Assembly (NCBI RefSeq): GCF_005795905.1
Contig: NZ_VAWE01000001.1
Location: 8,311,501-8,375,500 of the forward strand
From: Streptomyces marianii
Lineage (GTDB): Bacteria > Actinomycetota > Actinomycetes > Streptomycetales > Streptomycetaceae
Length of the DNA: 64,000 nucleotides
Direction of reading: 5' to 3'
Position 1 is the stretch's first letter; each line of letters opens with the position of its first letter. The notes beneath the pieces are model-generated. The model made no database searches. It saw only the letters and a program-made list of their open reading frames with translations, and was not told the origin of the DNA. The position numbers were made by a program, and so were the translations under genes. This document shows, piece by piece, positions 35,160 to 44,096 of this stretch.

Positions 35160-36728
35160 GTGACAGCAGTGACCACGGCCGCAGCTGCGCGGACGGTCTG
35201 GGTGGGGGCCGGACCGTTGGACGCCGACGACGTCGTCTCCGTCGCCCGCGAGGGCACCCGCATCGCCCTCGCGCCCGAAGCCGCCAAGGAGATCAGGCGC
35301 GGCCGCGAAGTGGTCGAACTTCTCGCCGGCGACTCCTCGCCGCACTACGGTGTCTCGACCGGATTCGGAGCCCTGGCCGGCCGGCGCATCCCGCCCAGCG
35401 CCCGCGCACGCCTGCAGCGTAACCTGGTCCGCTCGCATGCTGCGGGAACGGGTCCCGAGGTGGAACGCGAAGTGATCCGTGCCCTGATGCTGCTACGCCT
35501 CTCCACCCTGGTCACCGGGCGCACGGGAGTGCGCGTGCGGACTGCCCGTGCCTACGCCGACATGCTCAACGCCGGCATCACCCCCGTCGTCCACGAATAC
35601 GGGTCACTGGGCTGCTCCGGAGACCTCGCCCCGCTCGCACACTGCGCCCTCGCAGTGATGGGCGAAGGCACGGCCCGCGACGCGAACGGGACCTTGATGC
35701 CTGCGGCACAGGCACTGGACGCGGCCGGAATCGCCCCGCTCGACCTCGGGGAGAAGGAAGGCCTCAGCCTGATCAACGGCACCGACGGAATGCTCGGCAT
35801 GCTGATCCTCGCCCTCAACGACCTACGGCTCCTGCTGCGCACCGCCGACATCGCAGCCGCGATGAGTGTCGAGGCTCTGCTCGGCACGGACGCCGCCTTC
35901 GCGGACGATCTGCAGACGTTGCGCCCTCACCCGGGCCAGTCCAGCAGCGCGGGCAACTTGCGTGTCCTGCTGACCGGTTCACAGGTACTTGCAGAACACC
36001 AGCGCGCTGACTGCGGTTGCGTGCAGGACGCCTATTCGCTGCGCTGCACCCCTCAGGTGCACGGCGCGGCCCGCGACACACTGGGTCACGCCGAACGCGT
36101 AGCCTCCAGGGAACTGGCGAGCGCCGTCGACAACCCTGTGGTGACCGCCGACGGGCGCCTGGCGAGCAACGGCAACTTCCACGGCGCACCCATCTCCTGC
36201 GTCCTGGACTTCCTGGCCATCTCCGTCGCCGATGTCGCCTCGATCGCCGAACGCCGTACCGACCGCGTCCTCGACCCGACTCGCAACCACGGGCTGCCGG
36301 CCTTCCTGGCGGCCGACCCCGGTGTCGACTCCGGGCACATGATCGCCCAGTACACGCAGGCGGCCGTCGTCTCCGAACTGAAGCGCCTCGCTACCCCGGC
36401 ATCGGTCGATTCCATCCCGTCCAGCGCGATGCAGGAGGACCACGTCTCCATGGGCTGGTCGGCGGCCCGGAAACTCCGGCGCGCCCTTGACGGCCTCGCC
36501 CGGGTGCTGGCGGTGGAGCTGTACACGTCCGCGCGCGCCCTGGACCTGCGCGCTCCCCTCAACCCCGCACCCGCCACCGGGGCGGTGCGTGACGGCCTGC
36601 GAAGGACGGTGCCCGGCCCGGGCCCGGACAGATTCCTCGCTCCGGAGATCGAGGCGACCTTGCGGTATGTCGTCTCCGGCCGGGCCATGGCGGAGGCGGA
36701 GGCGGAGACAGGACGAACGCTGGCTTGA
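35160..36728 (+). CDS. hutH: Histidine ammonia-lyase
   Basis: The 522-residue MIO enzyme carries GSLGCSGDLAPLAHCAL, with Cys152-Ser-Gly forming the MIO group; the Cys form is known from Streptomyces histidases. YGVSTGFGALA, QDAYSLRCTPQVHGAARDT, NGNFHGAPISCVLDF and SSAMQEDHVSMGW match histidine ammonia-lyase rather than tyrosine or phenylalanine enzymes. The reaction is L-histidine to trans-urocanate and ammonia. No other hut gene is nearby and the gene follows the ferredoxin after five bases (GTG with GGGGGAG upstream), so it appears recruited to the biosynthetic operon to provide urocanate. An aminomutase role is less likely. Confidence 0.85.
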   Translation: MTAVTTAAAARTVWVGAGPLDADDVVSVAREGTRIALAPEAAKEIRRGREVVELLAGDSSPHYGVSTGFGALAGRRIPPSARARLQRNLVRSHAAGTGPEVEREVIRALMLLRLSTLVTGRTGVRVRTARAYADMLNAGITPVVHEYGSLGCSGDLAPLAHCALAVMGEGTARDANGTLMPAAQALDAAGIAPLDLGEKEGLSLINGTDGMLGMLILALNDLRLLLRTADIAAAMSVEALLGTDAAFADDLQTLRPHPGQSSSAGNLRVLLTGSQVLAEHQRADCGCVQDAYSLRCTPQVHGAARDTLGHAERVASRELASAVDNPVVTADGRLASNGNFHGAPISCVLDFLAISVADVASIAERRTDRVLDPTRNHGLPAFLAADPGVDSGHMIAQYTQAAVVSELKRLATPASVDSIPSSAMQEDHVSMGWSAARKLRRALDGLARVLAVELYTSARALDLRAPLNPAPATGAVRDGLRRTVPGPGPDRFLAPEIEATLRYVVSGRAMAEAEAETGRTLA

Positions 36729-36969
36729 TGTTGCGACGGGGGCGTCCCCGCAGACCCCGGATCGGCGGGACAGCATCCAGCAGCGGCAGGGGGGAGGTCA
36801 TGACGGTTCGTGCTTCTGTGGCCGAGGTCGTGGCGAGCCGTACGAGGTAGTCGTGCAGAGTCCGCGCACGGTACTCGGCACTCGGTCACAGCAGCGAGAA
36901 CTCGGAGAGTCCACTCGGCGCTTCCGAACAAGTCGGGCGCCAACCACACCGATGGGAGAACGATCAACG
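36729..36969 (+). other. Intergenic region with Endo H promoter
   Basis: No gene is supported. A GC-rich stretch follows the ammonia-lyase stop and the Endo H promoter should lie here; GGGAGAACGATCAACG precedes the ATG at 36970. Confidence 0.4.
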
Positions 36970-37884
36970 ATGTTCATTCTGGTACGAAACAGGGTGCGGA
37001 CGGCCGCGCTCGCGCTCTCGGCCGTCACGGCCCTCGCCTTCGGCGCGACCGGAGCAGCGGCGGCTCCCGCTCCCGCTCCCGCCAAGCAGGGTCCGACCTC
37101 GGTGGCCTACATCGAGGTGAACAGCAACAGCCTGCTCAACGTGGGCAAGTACACGCTCGCCGACGGCGGCGGCAACGCCTTCGACGTCGCCGTGATCTTC
37201 GCGGCGAACATCAACTACGACACGAGCACGAAGGCCGCCTATCTGCACTTCAACGAGAACGTGCAGCGCGTCCTCGACAACGCAGCCACGGAGATACGGC
37301 CGTTGCAGCAGCAGGGCATCAAGGTCGTGCTCTCGGTGCTGGGTAACCACCAGGGCGCCGGGTTCGCCAACTTCACGTCCCAGCAGGCGGCTTCGGCCTT
37401 CGCGAAAGAGATGTCGGACGCCGTGGCCACGTACGGTCTCGACGGCATCGACTTCGACGACGAATACGCCGAGTACGGCAACAACGGCACGGCCCAGCCC
37501 AACGACAGCTCGTTCGTGCACCTGGTGACAGCATTGCGGGCGAACATGCCGGACAAGATCATCAGCCTCTACAACATCGGCCCGGCAGCGTCACGTCTGT
37601 CCTACGGCGGCGTCGACATCTCCTCCAAGTTCGACTACGCCTGGAACCCGTACTACGGCACCTGGCAGGTCCCCGGCATCGCACTGCCCAAGTCCCGGCT
37701 GTCACCGGCGGCGGTTGAGATCGGCCGCACCTCACAGAGCACCGTAGCCAACCTCGCCCGCCGCACCGTCAGCGAGGAATACGGCGTCTATCTGACGTAC
37801 AACCTCGACGGCACCGATCGAAGCGCCGACGTCTCGGCGTTCACCAGGGAGTTGTACGGCAGTGACGCCGTTTACACTCCGTAG
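36970..37884 (+). CDS. Endo-beta-N-acetylglucosaminidase H (GH18, secreted)
   Basis: The 304-residue precursor has a Sec signal peptide (charged start, hydrophobic AALALSAVTALAFGATGAAA, cleavage near AAAAPAP) and a mature domain that matches the known Streptomyces Endo H very closely (KQGPTSVAYIEV, NVGKYTLADGGGNAFDVAVI, LSVLGNHQGAGFANF, YNIGPAASRLSYGG). The GH18 motif DGIDFDDEY holds the catalytic Asp163 and Glu165. The enzyme cuts the chitobiose core of high-mannose N-glycans outside the cell. It is 240 bp after the biosynthetic operon with its own leader, so it is probably independent of it. Confidence 0.95.
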   Translation: MFILVRNRVRTAALALSAVTALAFGATGAAAAPAPAPAKQGPTSVAYIEVNSNSLLNVGKYTLADGGGNAFDVAVIFAANINYDTSTKAAYLHFNENVQRVLDNAATEIRPLQQQGIKVVLSVLGNHQGAGFANFTSQQAASAFAKEMSDAVATYGLDGIDFDDEYAEYGNNGTAQPNDSSFVHLVTALRANMPDKIISLYNIGPAASRLSYGGVDISSKFDYAWNPYYGTWQVPGIALPKSRLSPAAVEIGRTSQSTVANLARRTVSEEYGVYLTYNLDGTDRSADVSAFTRELYGSDAVYTP

Positions 37885-38039
37885 GGCGCCGGCACGCCCC
37901 GGCAGGCGCCGCTCCCCTCGGCGAGCCTGCCTCGTCCCATAGCGGCGCGTCCCGTACGGACCGCGCGGGCACAACGATGTCAGGAACGCGGATCGAACGC
38001 CCGCCTGCTGCCCCGCGACGGGGCGGCAGGCGGGCCCAT

Positions 38040-38215
38040 CCGGTTGGGTCCGGCCGACGGCGGTCAGGAATGCCAGGGCGAGCATGGCGAGCGTGATGTG
38101 CCGGTGCCATGAGGTCCAGTGCCTGACCTGGTAGTGGTCGAGTCCGACCTGGCCCTTGGCGGCCTGGAAGCACTCCTCACCGCTCCAGCGGAGTGGCTCG
38201 CTCTTCCCAGCGCGG
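38040..38215 (-). pseudogene. IS701-family transposase remnant
   Basis: The minus strand reads ECFQAAKGQVGLDHYQVRHW, then WHRHITLAMLALAFLTAV, the conserved C-terminal block of IS701-family transposases. Upstream and downstream parts are absent, leaving about 60 recognisable residues. It is related to, but not the same copy as, the remnant at 7322-7629. Confidence 0.75.
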
Positions 38216-38363
38216 CGGGCCGGGACCGTCGACATGCCGGAGCAGCCGGAGGACTTGCGCTGTGCGCCTTCCTCAGCCGCGGGCTGCTTGCGGGAGTTGG
38301 CGGTCACCGTTTCGGCCGGTGGCGAGTCCGTGCGTAGGCCCGGCACTCGGGCCGTTTCTCGGT

Positions 38364-39704
38364 TCAGGCCAGACCGAACTTCTCGGCGTGCACCTGCCAC
38401 TCCGGGACCTGCAGGTCTCGCAGTCCGGCGAGTACGGCCCTGGTCATGACGGGCGGGCCGCAGACGTACACGTCGCGTTCGGCGATGTCGGGGACAAGCC
38501 GGTGCAGGTTGCCCGAACCGAGCGGCGAAACACCGTCCTCGCCGGTCCTGCCGGTGAGCAGATGCAACCGTCCGCCCCGGAGCCCGACCAGGTGGCGCAC
38601 CTCGTTCAGCAGCACGGCGTCGGCCTCGCTGCGCACCCGGTACAGCACGACGACGTCACCGGTCGCCTCCTCCTCCAGCATGGCCCGCACGGGTGTGATC
38701 CCCACACCGCCGGCGATCAGCAGTGTGCCGGCCCGGGTCCGGTGCAGCGAGGTGAACGCCCCGTATGGCCCCTCGACGAAGGCGCGGCTACCGACGGGGA
38801 CGTTCCGCAGGCCGGCGCTGGTGCTGCCCGCCGCCTTCGCCGTGAGGCGCAGCCCTTGTCCGTTGGGCGCCGCCGACAGGGAGAAGGGGTTGGCCACCCA
38901 CCAGCCGTTGTGCCCGGGGAACCGCCAGATGCAGAACTGACCCGCACGGGCCGGGAGCTTGTCGAGGTGTCGGCCGGTGACGTACACGGAGACCACGTTG
39001 TCCGACTCCGGTACCACGGCCGCGACACGGAACCGGTGGTGGATGTTGCGCCACAGCGGCACGGCGACACGGCCGGTCAGCAGGGCACCGAAGGCGAACA
39101 GCCACAGCACCCACCAGTAGGCCGTGGCGAACGCGGAGGACGTGAACGTCGTGGTCTCCTGCAACTGGTGGACGAAGGACAGGCCCACGGCCACGTAGAG
39201 CAGCAGGTGTAGACCGTGCCAGACCTCGTACCGCAGCCGCCGTCGTACGGGCCGGGTGGAGATCACGGCGATCACGACGATGACGGCCGTGGCGAGCATG
39301 CCCAGCAGGGAGGCCGGCACCCCGCTCAGTGCGAGGAACGTCTTCCCCGTGGACGCGCCGTCGAGTTTCGCATAGCCGAGTACCACCAGCGTGGCATGGG
39401 TGAGGAGCGTCCACAGCAGCAGGAACCCGACCCAGCGGTGCCACACAGTGAGCCGGTCCATCCCGATGCGGCGGTCCAGCCAGGGCAGCCGGGCCACCAG
39501 CAGCAGTTGGAACAGCATCAGCAGCGCCGCGTGCAATCCGAAGAACCTGGCGATCGTGAGCACCTCGTTCTTGCCCGAACCGGCGCTGAGGAACAGCGTC
39601 TCGACGATCACCACATTGACGATGGCGAACGCCCGCATCGCCCAGCGCGCCGCGTCCACCGGAAGCACGGTGCCCGTCCGCCCCGTGTTGTTCACCGCCG
39701 CCAT
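38364..39704 (-). CDS. Ferric-reductase-like flavocytochrome oxidoreductase
   Basis: The 446-residue protein begins with about six membrane helices containing paired heme-ligand histidines (LHAALLMLF, TVWHRWVGFLLL, LTHATLV, VWHGLHLLLYVAV). The cytosolic half has an FAD domain (GQFCIWRFP, ANPFSLSAAP, FVEGPYGAFTS) and an NAD(P) domain (LIAGGVGITPVRAML, VYVCGPPVM). It moves electrons from NAD(P)H through FAD and heme across the membrane, like ferric reductases and NADPH oxidases. ATG at 39704 with GTGAGGCGACC upstream is preferred over a longer frame. It is monocistronic. Confidence 0.85.
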   Translation of the reverse strand: MAAVNNTGRTGTVLPVDAARWAMRAFAIVNVVIVETLFLSAGSGKNEVLTIARFFGLHAALLMLFQLLLVARLPWLDRRIGMDRLTVWHRWVGFLLLWTLLTHATLVVLGYAKLDGASTGKTFLALSGVPASLLGMLATAVIVVIAVISTRPVRRRLRYEVWHGLHLLLYVAVGLSFVHQLQETTTFTSSAFATAYWWVLWLFAFGALLTGRVAVPLWRNIHHRFRVAAVVPESDNVVSVYVTGRHLDKLPARAGQFCIWRFPGHNGWWVANPFSLSAAPNGQGLRLTAKAAGSTSAGLRNVPVGSRAFVEGPYGAFTSLHRTRAGTLLIAGGVGITPVRAMLEEEATGDVVVLYRVRSEADAVLLNEVRHLVGLRGGRLHLLTGRTGEDGVSPLGSGNLHRLVPDIAERDVYVCGPPVMTRAVLAGLRDLQVPEWQVHAEKFGLA

Positions 39705-40133
39705 GGTCGCCTCACATCCCCCCGTGGCCGCGTCACTCGCGGCCCGTATGCACAAACCCGATGAAGATCGAGCAATTCGTCCGGATACGCATCTCGATCG
39801 GATAAGCATACGAAGCGCGGGCCCGATCCGTTCACGCCAGAAGCGTCCAATCCGGTTCGAGTTCGGTGCGTCCTGCGGACCAGGGGTGCGCCTCGGTGCT
39901 TGTCGCTGAGCGGTGCGGCCGTCCGGGGCCGTGTTGCGCACCCGGCCCGTTCCCGATGGCTTTGCCCCCTTTCCCTCTTACATGCCTGTCGGGGGTTGGG
40001 AGGCTGGTCGGGTCGCGTACGGCCGGGTGCAGGCACCACTGGTCAACCGACGTTGCCGGGCGGCTGGTGATCAGCCCGCTGGCGGTACCCGTGGCCGCCG
40101 CTGCATTGCCGCCCTGCGTCATAACAGTGGCTC
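39705..40133. other. Intergenic region upstream of the reductase
   Basis: No gene is supported. An AT-richer segment near 39770-39820 (for example ATTCGTCCGGATACGCAT) probably holds the minus-strand reductase promoter. The rest is GC-rich without codon bias. Confidence 0.4.
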
Positions 40134-40304
40134 TCTCTGCACCTCACCGATGCCGGAGAGACCGCCAGACTGCGGCTGCGGGAGCTGGCGACCGAGCTGC
40201 GCGCTGTGGTCCACAAGGCATCAGCGACGAGGAGTACGTTGCCGCGCTCAAGGGTACTGCGCAAGATGGTGGCCAATGTCGAGGGCGACGGGGACTCCTC
40301 GTGA
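40134..40304 (+). pseudogene. MarR-family regulator, C-terminal remnant with frameshifts
   Basis: Across three short frames the sequence reads LTDAGETARLRLRELATELR, then ISDEEYVAALK, then VLRKMVANVEGDGDSS and a stop. This is the dimerisation-helix end of a MarR repressor. One base is missing near 40219 and one is extra near 40253. The DNA-binding half is gone. Confidence 0.65.
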
Positions 40305-40369
40305 TCCGTTCTCATCTCGTGGTCTCAGGCCGGGCCAGGCCTGGAACGGTGGCGTGCGTCTGCACATGG

Positions 40370-40575
40370 CCTCAGCGCTCTTGAAATCTCAGCAGTCTTC
40401 CGTGGATCGTCCGCCAGAATGTGATTCGCGAGTCGCCGCACCTGCTCTTCCACGGACTGGTCGCGGGTAACGAACAACTCGTACCCGTAGGAATCTGCAC
40501 GCTCGCCCGGTCCCCGGGCCTGGTGGAATTCGACATCAACGCCCTCGGCATTTGCGAGCTCCTCGGGGAGGCCCG
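40370..40575 (-). pseudogene. Fragment of an unrecognised gene
   Basis: The minus strand has one continuous frame with good codon bias, including VEFHQARGPGERADSYGYEL and DQSVEEQVRRLANHILADDP. It has no start and joins IS3 debris at its upstream side. I do not recognise the family. Confidence 0.35.
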
Positions 40576-40589
40576 GCTCCTCACGTCGT

Positions 40590-41067
40590 GGCGAGACACT
40601 CTGAGCTCCGCGAGCACGCGATCCGCGAGGTCCGCGCCACTGGCCGGCCGATCGCCCACGTCGCGAAGGACCTGGGCATCCACAAGGAGGCCCTGCGTGG
40701 CGGGGTTCGCCAGGCCGAGGCCGACCGCGGCGAGCGCGACGACCGGGTGACCACCGCCGAGCAGGACGAGCTCAAACAACTCCGCAAGGAAGTAGCGGAG
40801 TTGAGGCGGGTGAACGAGATCCTCAAAGCCGCCAGCGTGTTTTTGCCCAGGAGATCGACCGCCCTGCGGACGAGGCCGGGCAGGTGATGGACCACCTGCG
40901 TGAGAGGGGTCTCGGGGTCGGTCCCGTCTGGCGGGTGCTGGAGCTGTCGCCGTCGACGTACTTCGCCCGCAAGTAGCGGCCGCAGTCGGCCCGCCGGCTC
41001 CGGGACGAGCAGCTGATGCCGCTGATCGAGCAGGTCCACGCGGAGTCGGGCGTGACCATCCCCTCGT
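40590..41067 (+). pseudogene. IS3-family OrfA and broken OrfB remnant
   Basis: The first frame gives the IS3/IS911-type OrfA (LREHAIREVRATGRPIAHVA, helix-turn-helix, then the leucine zipper ELKQLRKEVAELRRVNEIL). A second frame continues into OrfB (DRPADEAGQVMDHLRERGLG, then a stop codon after STYFARK, then QLMPLIEQVHAESGV). The integrase core with the DDE residues is missing. Confidence 0.7.
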
Positions 41068-41104
41068 AGCGTGGAGCCCGTGATTGCAGGGGAAGTTGGG
41101 GTTC

Positions 41105-41520
41105 ATGGGGTCCAAGAAGAAGCCGCCGTACGACGCTGAGTTCCGTGAGGGTGCGGTGCGCATCGTGGTTGAGACCGGGAGGCCGGCCGGCGAGGTCGCC
41201 GAGGAGCTCGGCATCAACCCGGGCACGCTGCACAGCTGGGTGTCGAGGTGGCGGCGCAACGGGACGACGTCCTCGGACCGGCCCGTACAACCGACAGCCG
41301 CCAGTGGGGGTGGGGGTCGGGTGCGGGAGGCCGAGCGGGCCGAGCTGGAGCGGCTGCGTCGGGAGATCGGGGAGAAGAGCAAGCGGATCCGGGAGCTGGA
41401 GATGGAGCGTGATGTCTTCAAGCGATGTATGGCCCTCTGGGTGAAGTGATCGAGAACGCTCCGGAGGCGGTGGTCGCCTTCATCGGTAGCCAGAGGGTCG
41501 GGCATCAGGGCTTGATCAAG
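41105..41520 (+). pseudogene. Second IS3-family OrfA with truncated OrfB
   Basis: OrfA (41105-41449, 114 residues) is complete: PYDAEFREGAVRIVVETGR with a helix-turn-helix (ELGINPGTLHSWVSRWRR) and a leucine zipper (EAERAELERLRREIGEKSKR). OrfB starts in the usual minus-one overlap (VIENAPEAVVAFIGSQRVGH) but is cut after about 25 residues where the ISAs1 gene region begins, so the transposase is inactive. Confidence 0.7.
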
Positions 41521-42745
41521 TTCCGTGAGTGTCGGGGTTGTTGGTGATGCCCAGGATGGCGAGTGCTCGTTCGGGTTCGTGGCGGATGGCGCGGGTGGTC
41601 TTGGCGATGTTGTCGGCTCCGAGGATCTTCAGGGTGCCAATGGCGAGGTTGCGGAAGGTAGCCATGGCGCGGGGCGCGTTGCCGGTGTGGACGGTCGAGG
41701 CGTCCTCGGCGAAGGTGACATCTCGGATGTAGTGGGAGGAATTCTCGATTCCCCAGTGCCCGCGGATGGCGGTGGCGAGGCCGGCGGGGCTGGTCTGGTG
41801 GATATCCAGGCTGGTGACGGCGTAGACGCTCTCGCGACTCTCGGGCTTGCCGGTGGGCTTGCGGCGGCGGTGGACGCGGATGGCGAGGCGGGCGTGGGGG
41901 AAGGCGATCCCGCCGAGGCTGTCGGCGATGGAACAGGTCTTGATCGACCGGGACTCGCGCCGTCCGTGGGCGGTGGCGGAGGCGGTGTGCTGGACGGTGA
42001 TCGATGTCCAGGGCAGAGCGGCGAGCTGGGCGTACGCGGTGGGCTGGTTGGTCTTGATGACCGCGATGTAGTGTGCCTTCTTCGTCTCGACCAGCCAGGT
42101 GATGTTGGCCTTCACCGAGTGCAGGGCGTCGAAGGTGACCACGGCGTCAGCGAGGTGGAGTGGTGCCAGCAGGGGCTTGAAGTGCCGCGTCTCGTTGGTC
42201 TTCGCGCCGACCTCGACCTGTGCGAGCGTGGCGACGGGGTGATGCGTGACCGCCGCGAGCAGGTGCCGGCGCGGCGCGGCCAGGTGGGCCGAGCCCTTCA
42301 GCGCCTTGCCGTCCACGGCGATGACCCGCCGCGGTCGGGCCGCTGACGCATCCGCGCACGCGGACTTGCGGTGCTGGTCAGCGAGGTAGGCGCCCACGGC
42401 CTGGTCCAAAGCATCGCCGTCGACCGCCATGAGGACGCGTCCGATGGTGACCGGCTTGGGGCTGCGCCGCCAGCCGAGCAGGTGACGGCGGATCCTCAGG
42501 GTCGCCAGCAGGGTGTTCGTGGCCCGCTCGGCGAACTCGGCGATCTCGTCCAGGCTCTTCGCACCTGACACGGCCGCGCAGGCACACACCAGCAGGATCG
42601 ACACCAGGGAGTACCAGCGGCCCCGGCGAGAACGCGGATCGGGCACCGATGCGAGGTAGGGGCACAGGTCAGCGATCCGGTCCGCATCCAGCGGACCCAG
42701 CTTCTCCAGCACGGCAGGTATAGGGGAAGATGCAACGGCAGGCAC
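41516..42745 (-). CDS. ISAs1-family transposase
   Basis: The 409-residue protein has the ISAs1 layout: N-terminal LASVPDPRSRRGRWYSLVSI, first Asp in RVIAVDGKALKGS, second in VVTFDALHSVKANI, and the glutamate in IRGHWGIENSSHYIRDVTF. No frameshift or stop is seen, so it is potentially active. It cuts into the IS3 OrfB on one side and the SGNH hydrolase gene on the other. Terminal repeats could not be fixed by eye. Confidence 0.9.
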   Translation of the reverse strand: MPAVASSPIPAVLEKLGPLDADRIADLCPYLASVPDPRSRRGRWYSLVSILLVCACAAVSGAKSLDEIAEFAERATNTLLATLRIRRHLLGWRRSPKPVTIGRVLMAVDGDALDQAVGAYLADQHRKSACADASAARPRRVIAVDGKALKGSAHLAAPRRHLLAAVTHHPVATLAQVEVGAKTNETRHFKPLLAPLHLADAVVTFDALHSVKANITWLVETKKAHYIAVIKTNQPTAYAQLAALPWTSITVQHTASATAHGRRESRSIKTCSIADSLGGIAFPHARLAIRVHRRRKPTGKPESRESVYAVTSLDIHQTSPAGLATAIRGHWGIENSSHYIRDVTFAEDASTVHTGNAPRAMATFRNLAIGTLKILGADNIAKTTRAIRHEPERALAILGITNNPDTHGT

Positions 42746-42859
42746 GGGACATCCTCATGATCATCTGGCTTAGTCACCACAATGATCACGAACCCTCGTG
42801 CCTGCACTGCTATCCGCTCCTACCGGCCCTGATCGTCAACCACCCGCTCATCCGCGGAA

Positions 42860-43279
42860 CTTGACGGAGCCCTGGCCATCCATGGCTTTCTCGACACCAT
42901 CCGCGAGGGCCACCCCACAACTCCGTTGCTCCTGGTCTCCCCTGTCCTGTGTCCGACCCACGAGAACACGCCCGGACCTCTCGTGCCGGACCTCTCCAGT
43001 GGAACCCTGAAGTTCAAGGCCACCGGTGATCCGGCCGAGACCGGGGCCGGACGGCTGACGCTCACGATCGTCCGCGACGTCCTGGCCGACATCGTCAGGC
43101 AGCGGTCCGTCGAGGACCCCAACCTCCACTACCTCGACGGACTCGATCTCTACGGCGAGAGCGACCACGACGAGTTCCCCCTGCCGGACGCGATCCACCC
43201 CAGCCCCGAAGGGCACCGCCGCATCGGCGAGAACTTCGCCAAGCTCGTCTTCGCAAACAACTGCCCCTTCGCCCTCTGA
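42860..43279 (+). pseudogene. SGNH/GDSL hydrolase, N-terminus lost
   Basis: About 138 C-terminal residues remain, with GFLDTIREGHPTTPLLLVSP in the middle and the catalytic Asp/His block LPDAIHPSPEGHRRIGENF near the end. The part with the nucleophilic Ser (GDS) is missing; the fragment starts about 110 bp from the ISAs1 gene, which probably truncated it. Confidence 0.7.
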
Positions 43280-43299
43280 ACGAGCGGCAGCGGCGGCTG

Positions 43300-43615
43300 G
43301 CTTTGGCTACCGAGGCCCGACCGATCGGGCCCGGCGGCGTACGGGCGGTGGCGAGGATCGCGCATGTCAGCGGCACCGCCCGTGCGGCGTGGAGTGTCGG
43401 AGCTGGAAGCGGGGGCGGGCCGCTGCCGGAGGGTCGAACGCGTGCACCGCGCGGAGGCCGCAAGCGGGCCGGAGCCAACGATCGGGACCTGCTCAAACCT
43501 CTGTAGAGCCTGGTCGAGCCGGACGAACGCGGTGACCCGATGCCGCTGCTGCGTTGGACCACGAAGTCGCTGCGGAACCTGGCCGGGGAGCTGACCCGGC
43601 AGGGGCACTCAGCGC
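43300..43615 (+). pseudogene. ISAzo13-family transposase, N-terminal remnant
   Basis: The frame reads ATEARPIGPGGVRAVARIAH, then GGRKRAGANDRDLLKPL, a TAG stop, and SLVEPDERGDPMPLLRWTTK followed by NLAGELTRQGHSARP. This is the N-terminal third of an ISAzo13 transposase with a stop codon and a small frame change; the catalytic domain is absent. Confidence 0.65.
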
Positions 43616-43902
43616 GCCCCGGCGGCCCGTATCGGTTCCCGGACCGTGAGGTGAAGGGGTGCGTAGGCGAAGTAGTAGTAGGTCTTCTCATCGGGCTTGC
43701 TGATGCTGCGCCGGGCCAGCGCCGACCGCATCCGGTGGGGGAGCTCGCCCTGGTAGTCGAACTCGGCGACGGCCGGCAGCCGCACCGCTGCTCAGTGGTG
43801 GACATGGGCCCCTTCGCGCCGCTTCCGGGCTTCGTCTGGGGCTTGCGCGGACAGGCTCTCGTTCCGTGAACAAACCCACCGTGAACTGTGACTTGGGGAC
43901 AG
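43616..43902. other. Debris before the MITE
   Basis: No gene is supported. On the minus strand a short stretch with good codon bias (GELPHRMRSALARRSISKPD, then YYYFAYAPLHLTVREPIRA) is a fragment of an unrecognised gene. Confidence 0.35.
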
Positions 43903-44087
43903 CTAGTACTACAGCCGGACTTCGCCGCGGCTGTCAGCGAAGACCCGGGCGGCGAGGGGCGGATGCCAGCATCCTGCCAGGTGAGCGCTGTGCGAGAGCC
44001 CCGAAAACTTACACTCCATCAGCTCTGTCGTATTCCCAGGACGGTCCTGACCTGCGGAAACATGGAAGTCCGGCTGTGTAGTACTAG
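43903..44087. mobile_element. MITE-like element, 185 bp
   Basis: The left end CTAGTACTACAGCCGGAC and the right end GTCCGGCTGTGTAGTACTAG are inverted repeats of about 18 bp with a two-base insertion on one side. Between them are 147 bp without a gene. Size, terminal repeats and lack of coding capacity fit a MITE. The IS4-family copy A is inserted directly at its right edge. Confidence 0.65.
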
Positions 44088-44096
44088 GGTGCGTGT

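Noticed and set aside
35160..36728. Tyrosine or phenylalanine aminomutase
   Set aside because: The Cys-Ser-Gly MIO motif and the QDAYSLRCTPQVHGA segment follow histidine ammonia-lyases.
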